This document shows positions 1-10,705 of a stretch of DNA of 42,171 bases, in pieces (positions within the stretch are counted from its first letter, which is position 1; each line of letters opens with the position of its first letter). Position numbers and translations under genes: made by a program. The DNA comes from Sphingomonas faeni (GTDB lineage Bacteria; Pseudomonadota; Alphaproteobacteria; Sphingomonadales; Sphingomonadaceae): contig NZ_JANBVH010000037.1 of NCBI RefSeq assembly GCF_024273235.1, forward strand, positions 1 to 42,171. Direction: 5' to 3'. The notes beneath the pieces were generated by a model. It made no database searches, was not told where the DNA came from, and saw only the letters and a program-made list of their open reading frames with translations.

Positions 1-79
1 TCAGACGGGTTGGTCTCACCATTGGCTCGATCGTTACTCATCATCGACTGCCATTACCATTTCGGGTAACCTGGGGTGA

Positions 80-1102
80 TTAGGTCAAATTGGCGTAAGG
101 GTGATAGGCCTCCTTGCGGGTCAGCACGACCCAAGCGATCCGAGCGAGTTTGTTAGCCAGGGCCACCGAGACGAGCCGGAAGGGCTTTTTCTCGGAGAGC
201 TTCCTGATCCAGTCCGCCATCGGCGTTGGCTTATCCTTGACGTGGCGCATGACTGCGGTGGCTCCGACGACGAGCAATCGGCGCAGGTATCGGTCGCCCT
301 GCTTGGAGATGCCGCCAAGTCTGGTTTTTCCCCCGGTTGAGTGTTGTTGCGGTGTCAGACCGAGCCAGGCGGCGAACTGTCTGCCTGAAGAGAATTGCTC
401 GGCATCCGTAACGGTTGCAGCTATTGCTGTCGCCGTGACGATACCGAGGCCGGGGATCGTGGCGAGTCGGCGACTGGCCTCACTTTCGGTATGCCAAGTG
501 GCAAGCTGCTGATCCAGTTCCGCAATCTCGGCGCTGACGGCCATGATCTGACGGATCAATATCTCCAATGCCGTACGAGCGTAGGATGGCATGGCATCCC
601 TGTCAGCCATCACCTGCTCGGCCAGCTTGGCGAGGTTGCCGATGCCGGGGTTGGCAACGTGGCCCAGCTCAGCAAGATGCGCTCGCAGGGCGTTGGCGAG
701 CATGGTTCGTTGCCGTACGAGAAGCGATCGGGCGCGATGGGTCATAAGAATGCCCTGCTGCTCGATCGTCTTGACCGGCACGAACCGCATGGTGGGCCGC
801 TGCACGGCTTCGCAGATCGCTTCGGCATCCAGCGCATCGCTCTTCCCCCGCTTCACGTAAGCCTTGACGTACGATGGCGGTATCAGGCGGACTTCGTGGC
901 CCATCGCTGCAAGCGTGCGAGCCCAGTAATGAGCGGTTCCGCAAGCCTCCACCGCGATCAGGCAGGGTGGTAGCTTCGAGAAGAAAGGCACCATCTGCTT
1001 GCGGTGCAGCTTCTTTACCAGCACTGTGGTGCCGCTCTCGTCGATGCCATGTGCCTGGAATACGCTCTTCGCCAGATCGAGCCCAATCGTGGTGATCGCC
1101 AT
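80..1102 (-). CDS. IS110-family transposase (copy 1)
   Basis: DEDD-type transposase/recombinase of 340 aa, the usual IS110 length. The N-terminal RuvC-like part begins MAITTIGLDLAKSVFQ with the first catalytic Asp in GLDLAK. The C-terminal Transposase_20 part carries the helix-hairpin-helix-like ATIPGLGIVTATAIA stretch and the family signature AAWLGLTPQQHSTGGKTRLGGISKQGD. The reading frame stays open 249 bases further upstream, but I start at the ATG at 1102 because GAGGAAGAGGAG lies just before it and the protein then begins like other IS110 transposases. It appears intact. IS110 elements lack ordinary terminal inverted repeats, so I cannot place the element ends. The 79 bases to its left hold nothing I can identify. 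Confidence 0.93.
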   Translation of the reverse strand: MAITTIGLDLAKSVFQAHGIDESGTTVLVKKLHRKQMVPFFSKLPPCLIAVEACGTAHYWARTLAAMGHEVRLIPPSYVKAYVKRGKSDALDAEAICEAVQRPTMRFVPVKTIEQQGILMTHRARSLLVRQRTMLANALRAHLAELGHVANPGIGNLAKLAEQVMADRDAMPSYARTALEILIRQIMAVSAEIAELDQQLATWHTESEASRRLATIPGLGIVTATAIAATVTDAEQFSSGRQFAAWLGLTPQQHSTGGKTRLGGISKQGDRYLRRLLVVGATAVMRHVKDKPTPMADWIRKLSEKKPFRLVSVALANKLARIAWVVLTRKEAYHPYANLT

Positions 1103-1211
1103 TGTAAACGCTCCTCTTCCTCTCGGTTGACCGGCCGGCAGCATAGCAACTGGCGGTCGGTGCGGGGGCGTCCACATCATCAGGGTGCTGGCTGGATGGA
1201 GGTCGGCATGG

Positions 1212-1575
1212 ATGGGCAAGCCATTATCAATGGATCTGCGTTCGCGGGCATTGGCCGCGGTTGACGAAGGGGTGAGTTGCCGTGCTGCGGCGAGGCGGTT
1301 CGGGGTGTCGGCCTCGACGGTGATCCGCTGGCACGACCAGCGTCGCAGCACTGGCGGCTATGCCGCCAAGCCGCAGGGCGGTGACACGCGCTCGCGCCGG
1401 ATCGAGACGCACCGGGACACGGTCCTGGCGCTGCACGAGGCACGCCGCGATATCACGCTGGACGAGTTACGGCGCGAACTGGGCCAAGCGGGCGTGACAG
1501 TGGCGGTTTCGACGCTGCACCGCTTCTTCGCCCGGCACGGGATCACGCGCAAAAAACGTATGGCCCACCCCGTCT
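1212..1575 (+). pseudogene. IS630-family transposase, N-terminal fragment
   Basis: The translated start MGKPLSMDLRSRALAAV, followed by a helix-turn-helix (GVSCRAAARRFGVSASTVIRW) and a second HTH-like segment (TLDELRRELGQAGVTVAVSTLHRFFARHGITRKK), matches the DNA-binding N-terminus of IS630/Tc1-type transposases. Similarity stops near 1575, after about 120 residues. The DDE catalytic domain with its FIDE motif is absent, so the gene is a non-functional relic. The 220 bases to the next transposase (1576-1796) contain a short open frame I do not recognise. Neighbours on both sides are IS110 transposases, so this is a site of repeated insertion and deletion. Confidence 0.8.
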
Positions 1576-1796
1576 GCAAGAGTGAAATTGGACGGCGTGC
1601 TGGTCTGCATCAACGTATCCGGTCTCAAGGCATATGCCCTGGCCAAGATGGATCTCGCGCGTCACGGGCCTCATAAAGACGGCGGTGTCGAGCACCACAT
1701 TTTTGCCCAGGCTGTCGCGACGCGGGGGTCAACCGTTACGCCATCTGTCCTTCACTTCCACAGACATCGTGAGCGGCGTCAGCGCTGAGCCCGCCG

Positions 1797-2819
1797 CTAT
1801 TCCTGGTCAGGCTGCCACGAGCGCCTGACTATCAAAACTACGCCCATGCCGCAGCACGGCCACGCGATGCGCGCCAGCTTCGCGGCCAGCGCCACCACCA
1901 CGACATTGGGATGAGCACGCGCTACAAGCCGGCGCACCCAGTCGCCTGTCGGCGTGGTCTGCCTGGTGAAGTGCGCCATGGCCGCACGCGCCCCGTGGAT
2001 CAGCTGGACGCGGAGGTATTTGTTACCTCGCTTGCTGATGCCGAGCATCCTGGTCTTGCCACCAGTAGAATGCTGGCGTGGCGTTAGGCCGAGCCAAGCG
2101 GCTAGATCTCTCCCCTTCGTAAATGCCGAGGCATCACCGACGGCGGCGAGCAGCGCGGTGGCATTGATGACGCCGATACCGGGGATGGTGGCAAGCCGGC
2201 GCGCCTGATCATCGTCACGGGTCAGCGCCGCCAGTTCGTCATCATAAGTCTTGATCCGCCGGTCCATCCTGGCCCACTCATCCCGGAGATCGATGAGCAG
2301 CCGGACCGCTCGGTCACTGATCGGAAGCTCAGCGTCCATCAGCTCGTTCAGCCGCTGCACCAGAGATGCCCGGCGTTTGGGCAATATGATGCCGCGCTCG
2401 AGGAGCACGGCACGAAGCTGGTTGGTAAGTCGAGTACGTGAGGTCACCAGCCGCTGCCGAGCCCGGTGCAGCACCTGCAGGTCGAGTTGAACCTCGGTCT
2501 TCAGTGTCACCAGCCGCATGGTCGGCCGGGTTGCCGCTTCGGCGATCGCTTCTGCGTCACGATCGTCGGTCTTTTGAGCCTTCACGTAGGGCTGGACATA
2601 CTCCGGCGACATAAGGCGCACCTCATGACCTTGACCTTCGAAGAGACGACCAAGGAAATGGGCGCCGCAACAAGCCTCCATCGCAACGACGCAGCGCGGC
2701 AGGTTGGAAACGAACGCGATCACCCGCTCGCGCGTCATCCGCCGTCGTAGTACCACAGCGCCGGTAGCGTCCTGGCCCGCAAGGCTACAGCTGTTCTTAC
2801 CGAGGTCGATCCCCAGCAC
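1797..2819 (-). CDS. IS110-family transposase (copy 2), frameshifted C-terminus
   Basis: A second, divergent IS110 transposase of 340 aa beginning at a GTG (MLGIDLGKNSCSLAG). It has the typical MEACCGAHFLGR, ATIPGIGVINATALLAA and AWLGLTPRQHSTGGKTR blocks. The final residues are abnormal. After LARIAW the frame reads PCCGMGVVL..., whereas one extra G in the run at that point would give LARIAWAVLRHGRSF... ending at a TGA at 1807-1809, as in family members. I read this as a single-base deletion that replaces the last ~20 residues. The catalytic regions are upstream and intact, so activity is uncertain rather than excluded. Its start lies only 29 bases from the copper ATPase start on the other strand. 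Confidence 0.88.
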   Translation of the reverse strand: MLGIDLGKNSCSLAGQDATGAVVLRRRMTRERVIAFVSNLPRCVVAMEACCGAHFLGRLFEGQGHEVRLMSPEYVQPYVKAQKTDDRDAEAIAEAATRPTMRLVTLKTEVQLDLQVLHRARQRLVTSRTRLTNQLRAVLLERGIILPKRRASLVQRLNELMDAELPISDRAVRLLIDLRDEWARMDRRIKTYDDELAALTRDDDQARRLATIPGIGVINATALLAAVGDASAFTKGRDLAAWLGLTPRQHSTGGKTRMLGISKRGNKYLRVQLIHGARAAMAHFTRQTTPTGDWVRRLVARAHPNVVVVALAAKLARIAWPCCGMGVVLIVRRSWQPDQE

Positions 2820-2848
2820 AAGCTTTCGGGTCGAAGGAGTCTCACGCC

Positions 2849-5361
<2,513 letters not shown>

Positions 5362-5365
<4 letters not shown>

Positions 5366-5727
5366 ACATAGGGGCGGCGTCTCCCAACGCATGATCCGCC
5401 ACTATGAAAAGATCGGGCTGGTGCCCGCGCCAGCGCGGCGCGGGAGCTACCGGGACTATGCCGATGCCGATGTTCACCGGCTGCGGTTCATCGCCAACGC
5501 GCGCGACCGGGATTCCCGATCGAGGAAATCCGCACGCTGCTCGGCCTGTGGCCGGATCGGGAACGGTCGAGCGCGGAAGTGAAGGCGTTGGCCGAATCCC
5601 GCGCTGCCGAATTGGGCCGCAAGGTGCGCGCCTTGAAGCCATGCGCCGATCAATGACCGGGCTCGCCCAAGCCTGTCATGGCGATGATCGGCCTGATTGT
5701 CCGATCATCGAACGCTTGGCTGAATAG
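5362..5727 (+). pseudogene. cueR: cueR-type MerR regulator, frameshifted
   Basis: Remains of a copper-sensing MerR-family activator. The GTG start overlaps the copA stop (GTGA), so the pair was originally coupled. The reading opens MNIGAAS and stops; a deletion has removed part of the first helix-turn-helix. A new frame from 5382 gives SQRMIRHYEKIGLVPAPARR... up to NARD. A one-base loss then shifts to GFPIEEIRTLLGLW...ELGRKVRAL, and a second one-base loss (G of a GGAA) shifts to EAMRRSMTGLAQACHGDDRPDCPIIERLAE. The final ACHGDDRPDC matches the Cu(I)-binding Cys-x7-Cys loop of CueR. With at least three lesions no functional protein can be made, so copA here probably lacks its own cognate regulator. 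Confidence 0.85.
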
Positions 5728-5729
5728 CC

Positions 5730-5917
5730 GAGGCCTTCCTCCGCCCGCTCAAGCGCGACTACGTCCTCGTTAACCGCACGCCCGATGGCCGCACCGTCAT
5801 GGAGCAGTTGGCCGCCTGGCTGACCCACTACAACGAGGTCAACCGCACAAGGCGCTGGGGTACCGATTGCCCCGCGAGTACATCACGCAAACTCGCGACG
5901 CCCCATCAGGCATTTAG
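5730..5917 (+). pseudogene. IS3-family transposase OrfB, C-terminal remnant
   Basis: Conceptual translation EAFLRPLKRDYVLVNRTPDG...LAAWLTHYNEVN, then after restoring one lost C, PHKALGYRLPREYI, is the end of the integrase-core domain of an IS3-group OrfB. Only about 62 residues remain, and the single-base deletion occurs just after HYNEVN. It directly follows the cueR remnant and probably marks one edge of the deletion that created the junk between 5.7 and 6.5 kb. Confidence 0.8.
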
Positions 5918-5949
5918 GGGCCAAGAAAAGCAACAGGTTGATACGAGCA

Positions 5950-6140
5950 ATGAATAGATCCGGAAGCCACCCAGATGTGGCGCATCGCGACAGGTTCGCA
6001 CCGTTGGCGCTCGGCGCGATCGGAGTGGTGTTCGGCGATATTGGCACCTCGCCGCTTTATGCATTTCGTGAAGCGTTGGGCCAGGCGGCCGCTACCAGCA
6101 TAACCGCATCGGACATCCTTGGCGTGCTCTCGCTGGCTCT
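5950..6140 (+). pseudogene. kup: kup potassium transporter, N-terminal fragment
   Basis: The translation MNRSGSHPDVAHRDRFAPL followed by ALGAIGVVFGDIGTSPLYAF and a segment ending ILGVLSLAL is the first membrane helix and signature of KUP/HAK low-affinity K+ transporters, normally over 600 residues. Similarity ends at about 6140, after 64 codons, within the second helix. What follows is unrelated, so the gene is a truncated relic left by a deletion or insertion. Confidence 0.85.
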
Positions 6141-6543
6141 CTGCGCGCACCGCGGGTGTCGTTCGTGCCTGAGGATGGAACTGCATCATCACAGCACCTC
6201 ATCAATCAACGGTTGAAAGCGCCACGCATATTGGCCGATAGCCCATCCTACCTGTTCCCAACGACGTTCCGCAACTAGACATCTAGGCGAGATCGGCAAG
6301 CGTGTTCTTCGCCTCTGCCCGCGCGATGCCGACGGCGGATGAACGGCGCCATCTGATCCTTCCACACATGCACGATGCGAAGACGGGCGGTGGATTGGCA
6401 ACGTCGGCATGTGTGGTGGGCGTCCGCATCGGTGACCTTGGGCTTCTTGCGTGGCCCCGGCTGACCCGGCCTATCGACCTCAGCCAGGCCTTGTTGGATC
6501 GGCTTCGATAAACGGTGTCCGCCGAACCGGGGCAAGATCTCGC
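6141..6543. other. Unassigned segment with one small leftward ORF
   Basis: This 400-base stretch between the kup fragment and the cupin gene has no gene I recognise. A leftward frame at 6275-6535 encodes 86 residues rich in Arg, with a CxxC pair (HTCRRCQS). It has no clear ribosome binding site and I would not call it a gene without homologues. The position suggests it is debris from a mobile element. Confidence 0.4.
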
Positions 6544-6909
6544 CTAGCCAAGTTGTTCCTCGAGAGTGCGCGTGCGCGAGGTAACCTCGTCGCCGGTGTG
6601 CTTAGTGGACGCTGGTTCAATTAGAAGCACCCAGCATTCCTCCTGAGCAACCGGATTGTGGCGTACGCCGCTCGGGACGGTAAGAAAGTCACCTTTCTCA
6701 AGATCGACTGCTCCATCCTCGAAATCGATGCGAAGCGAGCCTTTGACGATGTAGAAGAGCTCGTCCTGGCCATCGTGCGCGTGCCAGACAAGCTCACCTT
6801 TCAGCTTTGCCGCTTTCAGCAATTGATCGTTCACCTTGCCGATCACCTTCGGCGACCAGTGCTCGGTCACTCGATCGAAGGCCGCAGCGAGCGTTGTCCG
6901 GGAGAGCAT
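6544..6909 (-). CDS. Small cupin-domain protein
   Basis: A 121-aa single-domain cupin. Motif 1 is visible as HAHDGQDELFYIVKGSLRI (two His and a Glu of the metal site) and motif 2 as PSGVRHNP (the last His ligand). Cupins of this size are metal-binding beta-barrels whose roles range from isomerases to dioxygenases, and the sequence does not tell which. GGAGG five bases before the ATG at 6909 decides this start over the in-frame ATG eight codons upstream. It is divergent from the manganese catalase, with 147 bases between the starts, so the two may share a regulatory region. A role in oxidative or metabolic stress is an inference from position only. Confidence 0.85.
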   Translation of the reverse strand: MLSRTTLAAAFDRVTEHWSPKVIGKVNDQLLKAAKLKGELVWHAHDGQDELFYIVKGSLRIDFEDGAVDLEKGDFLTVPSGVRHNPVAQEECWVLLIEPASTKHTGDEVTSRTRTLEEQLG

Positions 6910-7056
6910 ACAATCCTCCAGCATCAGCGGCATGATCGATCCGCCGATCTGCTGCCGCCCCCCATACCGGCTCCGCGGACGGCTTCAAGGTGGCCGCTCC
7001 TTGGAACGCTGTGCCTCTTCGTTCGCTTAAGGCCTGCGATTTCCGGAGCCCGACCC

Positions 7057-8013
7057 ATGTTCATGCACAACAAGCGCCTGCAATACACCGTTCGAGTGTC
7101 AGAGCCGAACCCACGTCTGGCAACCATGATGATGGAGCAGTTCGGCGGGGCTGACGGTGAACTCGCGGCGGCGATGCGATATTTTACACAGGGGCTGGGG
7201 GAGGACGATGCAGGCCGCAAGGACCTGCTCCTGGACATCGCGACCGAGGAACTTAGCCATCTCGAGATCATCGGCTCGATCGTCGCCATGCTCAACAAGG
7301 GTCTCAAGGCACAGCTCGCCGAAGGCACCATGAAGGAAGCCGAGCTTTATCAGATGGTGGGTTCGGCCGGCAGCAGCGCCAAGGAGTCGATCCTGTTCGG
7401 CGGCGGTCCAGCACTCTGTGACTCCGCGGGGGTTCCCTGGACGGCGGCCTATGTCGATTCGCGCGGCGAGCCGACAGTCGACCTGCGTTCCAACATTGCC
7501 GCGGAGGCCCGCGCCAAGATCGTCTACGAGCGGCTGATCAACATCACGGACGATCCCGGTATCAAGGACGCGCTCGGGTTCTTGATGACGCGCGAAGTCG
7601 CCCACCAGAAATCGTTTGAGAAGGCCCTTTACGCGATCGAGAACAACTTCCCCTCCGGCAAGCTGCCGGGCGTCGAAAAGTACGCGAGCATGTACGTCAA
7701 CACGTCGCAAGGGGAAGGGGACGCCACCGGCCCGTGGAACTCGGGCGACGAATGGGATCGTGTTGATGATCTCGAGCAGGTGATGCCTATCGATGGGGGC
7801 GACGGCACCGCCACTGTGAAGCTTGGTTCTGCTGACAAAAAGGTCGGGCAGAAAATGGCGGCGCGGACCATGTCGGATCCATCGTCCGATCCCACCACCG
7901 GTGCCGACCTCGGAGCCGGGCCAGGGGCAGGCCGCACCAAGACCGGCGACATGGGCGGTGCTGCGAATATTGAAGAAGCCCCCGCGAAGGCAGAAGCCAC
8001 GGTTGCCAAGTGA
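7057..8013 (+). CDS. Manganese (non-heme) catalase
   Basis: A cytoplasmic dimanganese catalase of 318 aa that dismutates H2O2 to water and oxygen. The start MFMHNKRLQYTVRVSEPNPR is typical of the family. The di-Mn ligands can be read at Glu35 (GADGELAAAM), Glu65 and His68 (ATEELSHLE), then a Glu in AAEARAKIVYERL and the REVAHQKSF pair. The C-terminal ~60 residues (after VDDLEQVMPIDGG) are a low-complexity Gly/Ala/Asp-rich tail beyond the catalytic core. GGAG at 7045-7048 supports this start; the open frame upstream runs antisense through the cupin gene and is not used. With the heme catalase at 35.8 kb the window carries two unrelated peroxide-removing enzymes. Confidence 0.94.
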   Translation: MFMHNKRLQYTVRVSEPNPRLATMMMEQFGGADGELAAAMRYFTQGLGEDDAGRKDLLLDIATEELSHLEIIGSIVAMLNKGLKAQLAEGTMKEAELYQMVGSAGSSAKESILFGGGPALCDSAGVPWTAAYVDSRGEPTVDLRSNIAAEARAKIVYERLINITDDPGIKDALGFLMTREVAHQKSFEKALYAIENNFPSGKLPGVEKYASMYVNTSQGEGDATGPWNSGDEWDRVDDLEQVMPIDGGDGTATVKLGSADKKVGQKMAARTMSDPSSDPTTGADLGAGPGAGRTKTGDMGGAANIEEAPAKAEATVAK

Positions 8014-8833
8014 GGAGCATGCCGGCGATCGTGTGAGCGCTGGCCTGTTCATCAAGCGGGGAGGTGAACGGGCGACGGTGGCGGCGCGCTGCATGAATGC
8101 TTGGATCTCGCCGGTTGAGCGCGGACGTGTGCCAGCTTGCGATATTGGCCGCCATCACACAACCGGCTACGCACCCGCGCCTCCTGCGGGTGCCGCTACG
8201 GGTCGCCGGCGCATGGCGATCCGCGCTTGTCCTCCACGTCCGTAGCGCTGTGAATGCAACCTGTTTGGAAACTGTGATCGCGATCGCTTAGCCATTTCAG
8301 GAATTCGGACCTGTCGCTCCGGGTGGTCATCCGTGGCGAACTGGCCGCACCCTGGCTCGAAACTTCCTCGTCCTTCGCCGCGGCTCAGCGACCTGGTCAA
8401 ATACCGTCGTAATGGCCTTTTTCGCGGCAGCTTCGCTACAGCCGTCTCTGTCGCGACACCCTGGCGATGATGTTCAGGCTATTTGTGCTACCCGTGAAAG
8501 CTTCGCGATGGCGAGCCGCGACACAGCGACTGTGCTGGTGAGGCACGCGCCGCTGCCGTCTGGAAGATGCTCGCCGAGCCTTTGAATACGATGGAGGATA
8601 CGAAACGGTCGGCGGGCTAGCGCCCGATCGGATACTTCGCGGGCCAAACCGTGAAGGATTCAGACAGCGATATCTGAGGCCATGTCGGGCCAGCGGCCCT
8701 CACGTTCCTGATTGCAGCAATGGGCCCTTCAGGATGAGGGAGCCGTTTTCGGCTATCGTATGTCGCGCCGGGCTTGATACTTGACTGGAGCTCTCCTGGT
8801 GATCGAAGGGATCGTCCGCCATCGAGCCGCCAA
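8014..8833. other. 820-base stretch without a recognisable gene
   Basis: Between the manganese catalase and the hsp20 terminator I see only short frames with no family resemblance, no ribosome binding site in a sensible place and no RNA-gene structure. It may be degraded coding sequence, but I could not identify a parent gene. Confidence 0.5.
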
Positions 8834-8857
8834 GGCCCGGAACCGAAGTCCCGGGCC
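8834..8857 (-). terminator. Hairpin downstream of hsp20
   Basis: GGCCCGG (8834-8840) pairs with CCGGGCC (8851-8857) across a ten-base spacer whose transcribed form on the minus strand contains a stable CTTCGG loop. It lies six bases after the hsp20 stop. No clear T-run follows, so termination is probable rather than certain. Confidence 0.55.
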
Positions 8858-8863
8858 CGCCGA

Positions 8864-9382
8864 TCACGCCGCTTGCGCGTTTATCGGAATGCGGCGGATA
8901 TCCTCGTTTGCCGCCTCGGTCTTGGGCAGCGTCACGGTGAGCACGCCGTTCCGGAACGTTGCGCTCGCCCGGTCGCGGTCGATGCCATCGGGCAGGCCGA
9001 TGCGTCGTTCGAAGCGGCCGTAGCTGCGTTCCGAGTAGCCGCGATCCTTGTCCTCGACCTCGGATCGCTTTTCGCCGCGCAGCGTCAGCACGCCCTCTTC
9101 CAGCGAGATGTCGACATCCTTCTCGTCGAGGCCGGGCAGTTCGGCGGTGACTCGGATATCCTGGTCGGTCTCGCCGAGTTCGACGTGCGGCCACGCCAGG
9201 CTGCGGCTGACGCCGCCGAGCGACGGCACGCCGAAGCCACGGAAGACATCTTCGAACAGCCGGTTCACCTCACGTTGCAGCGACATGATGGGATGTTCGT
9301 CACGGTCGCGTCGCTCGGCGCTGACCGGGGCAGGGGGCCGGTTCTCCTGCCGGCTCCAGGGGATCAGGTCACGGATAGCCAT
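8864..9382 (-). CDS. Hsp20/alpha-crystallin small heat-shock protein
   Basis: A 172-aa ATP-independent holdase chaperone of the cytoplasm. It has an N-terminal arm with MSLQREVNRLFEDVFRGFG, the alpha-crystallin domain (about 62-160: VTAELPGLDEKDVDISLEEGVLTLRGEK and the GVLTVTLPK strand), and a C-terminal IxI motif (RIPIN) used for oligomer assembly. GAGGAG before the ATG at 9382 supports the start. It lies 89 bases downstream of a second, IbpA-like hsp20 in the same direction, so the two are probably one operon. The arm and domain spacing resemble the class A sHSPs of alphaproteobacteria. Confidence 0.95.
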   Translation of the reverse strand: MAIRDLIPWSRQENRPPAPVSAERRDRDEHPIMSLQREVNRLFEDVFRGFGVPSLGGVSRSLAWPHVELGETDQDIRVTAELPGLDEKDVDISLEEGVLTLRGEKRSEVEDKDRGYSERSYGRFERRIGLPDGIDRDRASATFRNGVLTVTLPKTEAANEDIRRIPINAQAA

Positions 9383-9471
9383 GGTTTCTTTCTCCTCGGC
9401 TGGCTTGAGACGCCATGACCCATCGGCCGCCGCCCTGAAGGAGCGGCACCGACGAGCCGGTTGCGTGATGA

Positions 9472-9948
9472 TCAGGCGGCCTCACGTTCTCCGCTTGGCG
9501 CCTCGATCCGGTCGTTGGCAGGCGTGCTGCCGCTGATCGCGATCTTGCGCGGCTTCGCCGCCTCGGGGACGACGCGCTTCAGCTGGATGCTGAGCAGGCC
9601 ATTCTCGAACCGGGCGTCACCCGCCTCGATGAAGTCGGCCAGCTGGAAGCGACGCTCGAACGCTCGGGTCGCGATGCCACGATGCAGATATTCACCCTGC
9701 TTTTCGTCCTCGGCGCGCTTGCCGGTGACGGTGAGCTGGTTCTGCTGCGCGACGATCTCGATCTCGTCGGGACGAAAGCCGGAGACCGCGAGCGTGATGC
9801 GGTAGCTGTCCTCGCCGTCCTTGACGATGTCGAACGGCGGGTAGCCATCTGCTGCATCGGCGCGAAGGCCGGTTTCGAGCAGGTCGAAGAGGCGGTCGAA
9901 GCCGACCGTGGAACGCCGATAGGGCGTGAAATCGAAGTTGGTCCTCAT
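9472..9948 (-). CDS. Hsp20 family protein, IbpA-like
   Basis: A 158-aa small heat-shock protein beginning MRTNFDFTPYRRSTVGFDRLFDLL, the N-terminal pattern of IbpA/IbpB-type chaperones that hold aggregation-prone proteins for DnaK/ClpB. The alpha-crystallin domain runs from about YPPFDIVKDGEDSYRITLAV to ENGLLSIQLKRVVPE, and the C-terminal IAI matches the IxI anchor. GGAGG eight bases before the ATG at 9948 sets the start; a longer open frame upstream is discounted. It is promoter-proximal in a two-gene hsp20 pair and has a plausible RpoH-like promoter about 100 bases upstream. Confidence 0.94.
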   Translation of the reverse strand: MRTNFDFTPYRRSTVGFDRLFDLLETGLRADAADGYPPFDIVKDGEDSYRITLAVSGFRPDEIEIVAQQNQLTVTGKRAEDEKQGEYLHRGIATRAFERRFQLADFIEAGDARFENGLLSIQLKRVVPEAAKPRKIAISGSTPANDRIEAPSGEREAA

Positions 9949-10049
9949 ATCCAAATCCTCCAGATGAAGCGATCCGGGCATGAGAAGCGCCAGAGAAGAG
10001 CCGGCGCCCTCTATGTCCCACCGGACCCGAACGGCGCCCGGCAACGCTC

Positions 10050-10079
10050 AGCTAGGCAACGGCTTTTTGTCTTCAAGGC
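10050..10079 (-). promoter_or_regulatory. Candidate heat-shock (sigma-32/RpoH) promoter for hsp20 pair
   Basis: On the minus strand GCCTTGAAG (CTTGAA from 10077 to 10072) is followed after 15 bases by CCTAGC (10056-10051), close to the RpoH pattern of CTTGAA and a C-rich -10. It lies about 100 bases before the IbpA-like start. The -10 match is only fair. Confidence 0.5.
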
Positions 10080-10705
10080 TCCTCCAGCACGATTTTTGTC
10101 AAGCGCGGTTCGGATCAGTTGGTGCAGCTTTGGGCAAGCGTATGCACAGTTTGTGGCTGACCGATTGATTGAACGGATGGCCGAAGCGGGATTGTGCCGG
10201 ACGGGCCGCCCAAGACGCTCTCTGGATCCTCACAGGTGCAATTCTGCCGGACGGCTCTCGACCAGGACAGATTAAGCCGAGGTATCATGGGCGCGGAACC
10301 AGTGAGAAAATTGCCGCGTTCATGAGGGCTGATCAGAGACAGGAGGATCCATACTTCGATCGCCAAAACTCTCCGGCACAACGCGCCTGATTTCCAGGGC
10401 CGTCGCCCCTTGAGGCTATGGTACGGTTTCAAGGAGCGAGGCCTGCCCACTGCCAGTTTTGCTTTCCCCGCGGGTATCGCGAGCGACATTTCTGACGGTG
10501 ACCATAAGTCGTCAGCCTAAGTGTGGCCGAAGTGTCGGGGAGCCAAAGCGGCTGGCGCTGCCGGGCGTCCGCCACCGAACGACGATCGATACGCGGGCGA
10601 TGCAGGCCCCTCCCGTTCTCCTCGGAGGATTAGGACGTGCGCGAACGGTAACGGATACGCGGTCCACCTTTTCTGCTTAATACCATCAACAAAGGAGAAT
10701 CTGCG
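10080..10705. other. Intergenic region between hsp20 pair and reductase operon
   Basis: About 625 bases without a gene I can support. It holds a 14-base direct repeat (ATTsTGCCGGACGG type near 10190 and 10241), the EcfG-like promoter listed separately, and a 22-codon open frame beginning at 10322 right after that promoter's -10, which lacks a ribosome binding site. Confidence 0.5.
10295..10320 (+). promoter_or_regulatory. Candidate EcfG general-stress promoter
   Basis: GGAAC (10295-10299) followed by exactly 17 bases and CGTT (10317-10320) matches the alphaproteobacterial EcfG consensus in sequence and spacing. The next gene in that direction is the aldo/keto reductase at 10706, about 385 bases away, so it would drive either a long leader or a small RNA. 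A chance match cannot be excluded. Confidence 0.45.

Noticed and set aside
7013..7034. EcfG promoter before the manganese catalase (GGAAC and CGTT)
   Set aside because: The two boxes are only 12 bases apart, too close for the EcfG spacing of 16-17.
6658..7056. N-terminal extension of the manganese catalase by 133 residues
   Set aside because: It reads antisense through the cupin gene; the family start and ribosome binding site are at 7057.
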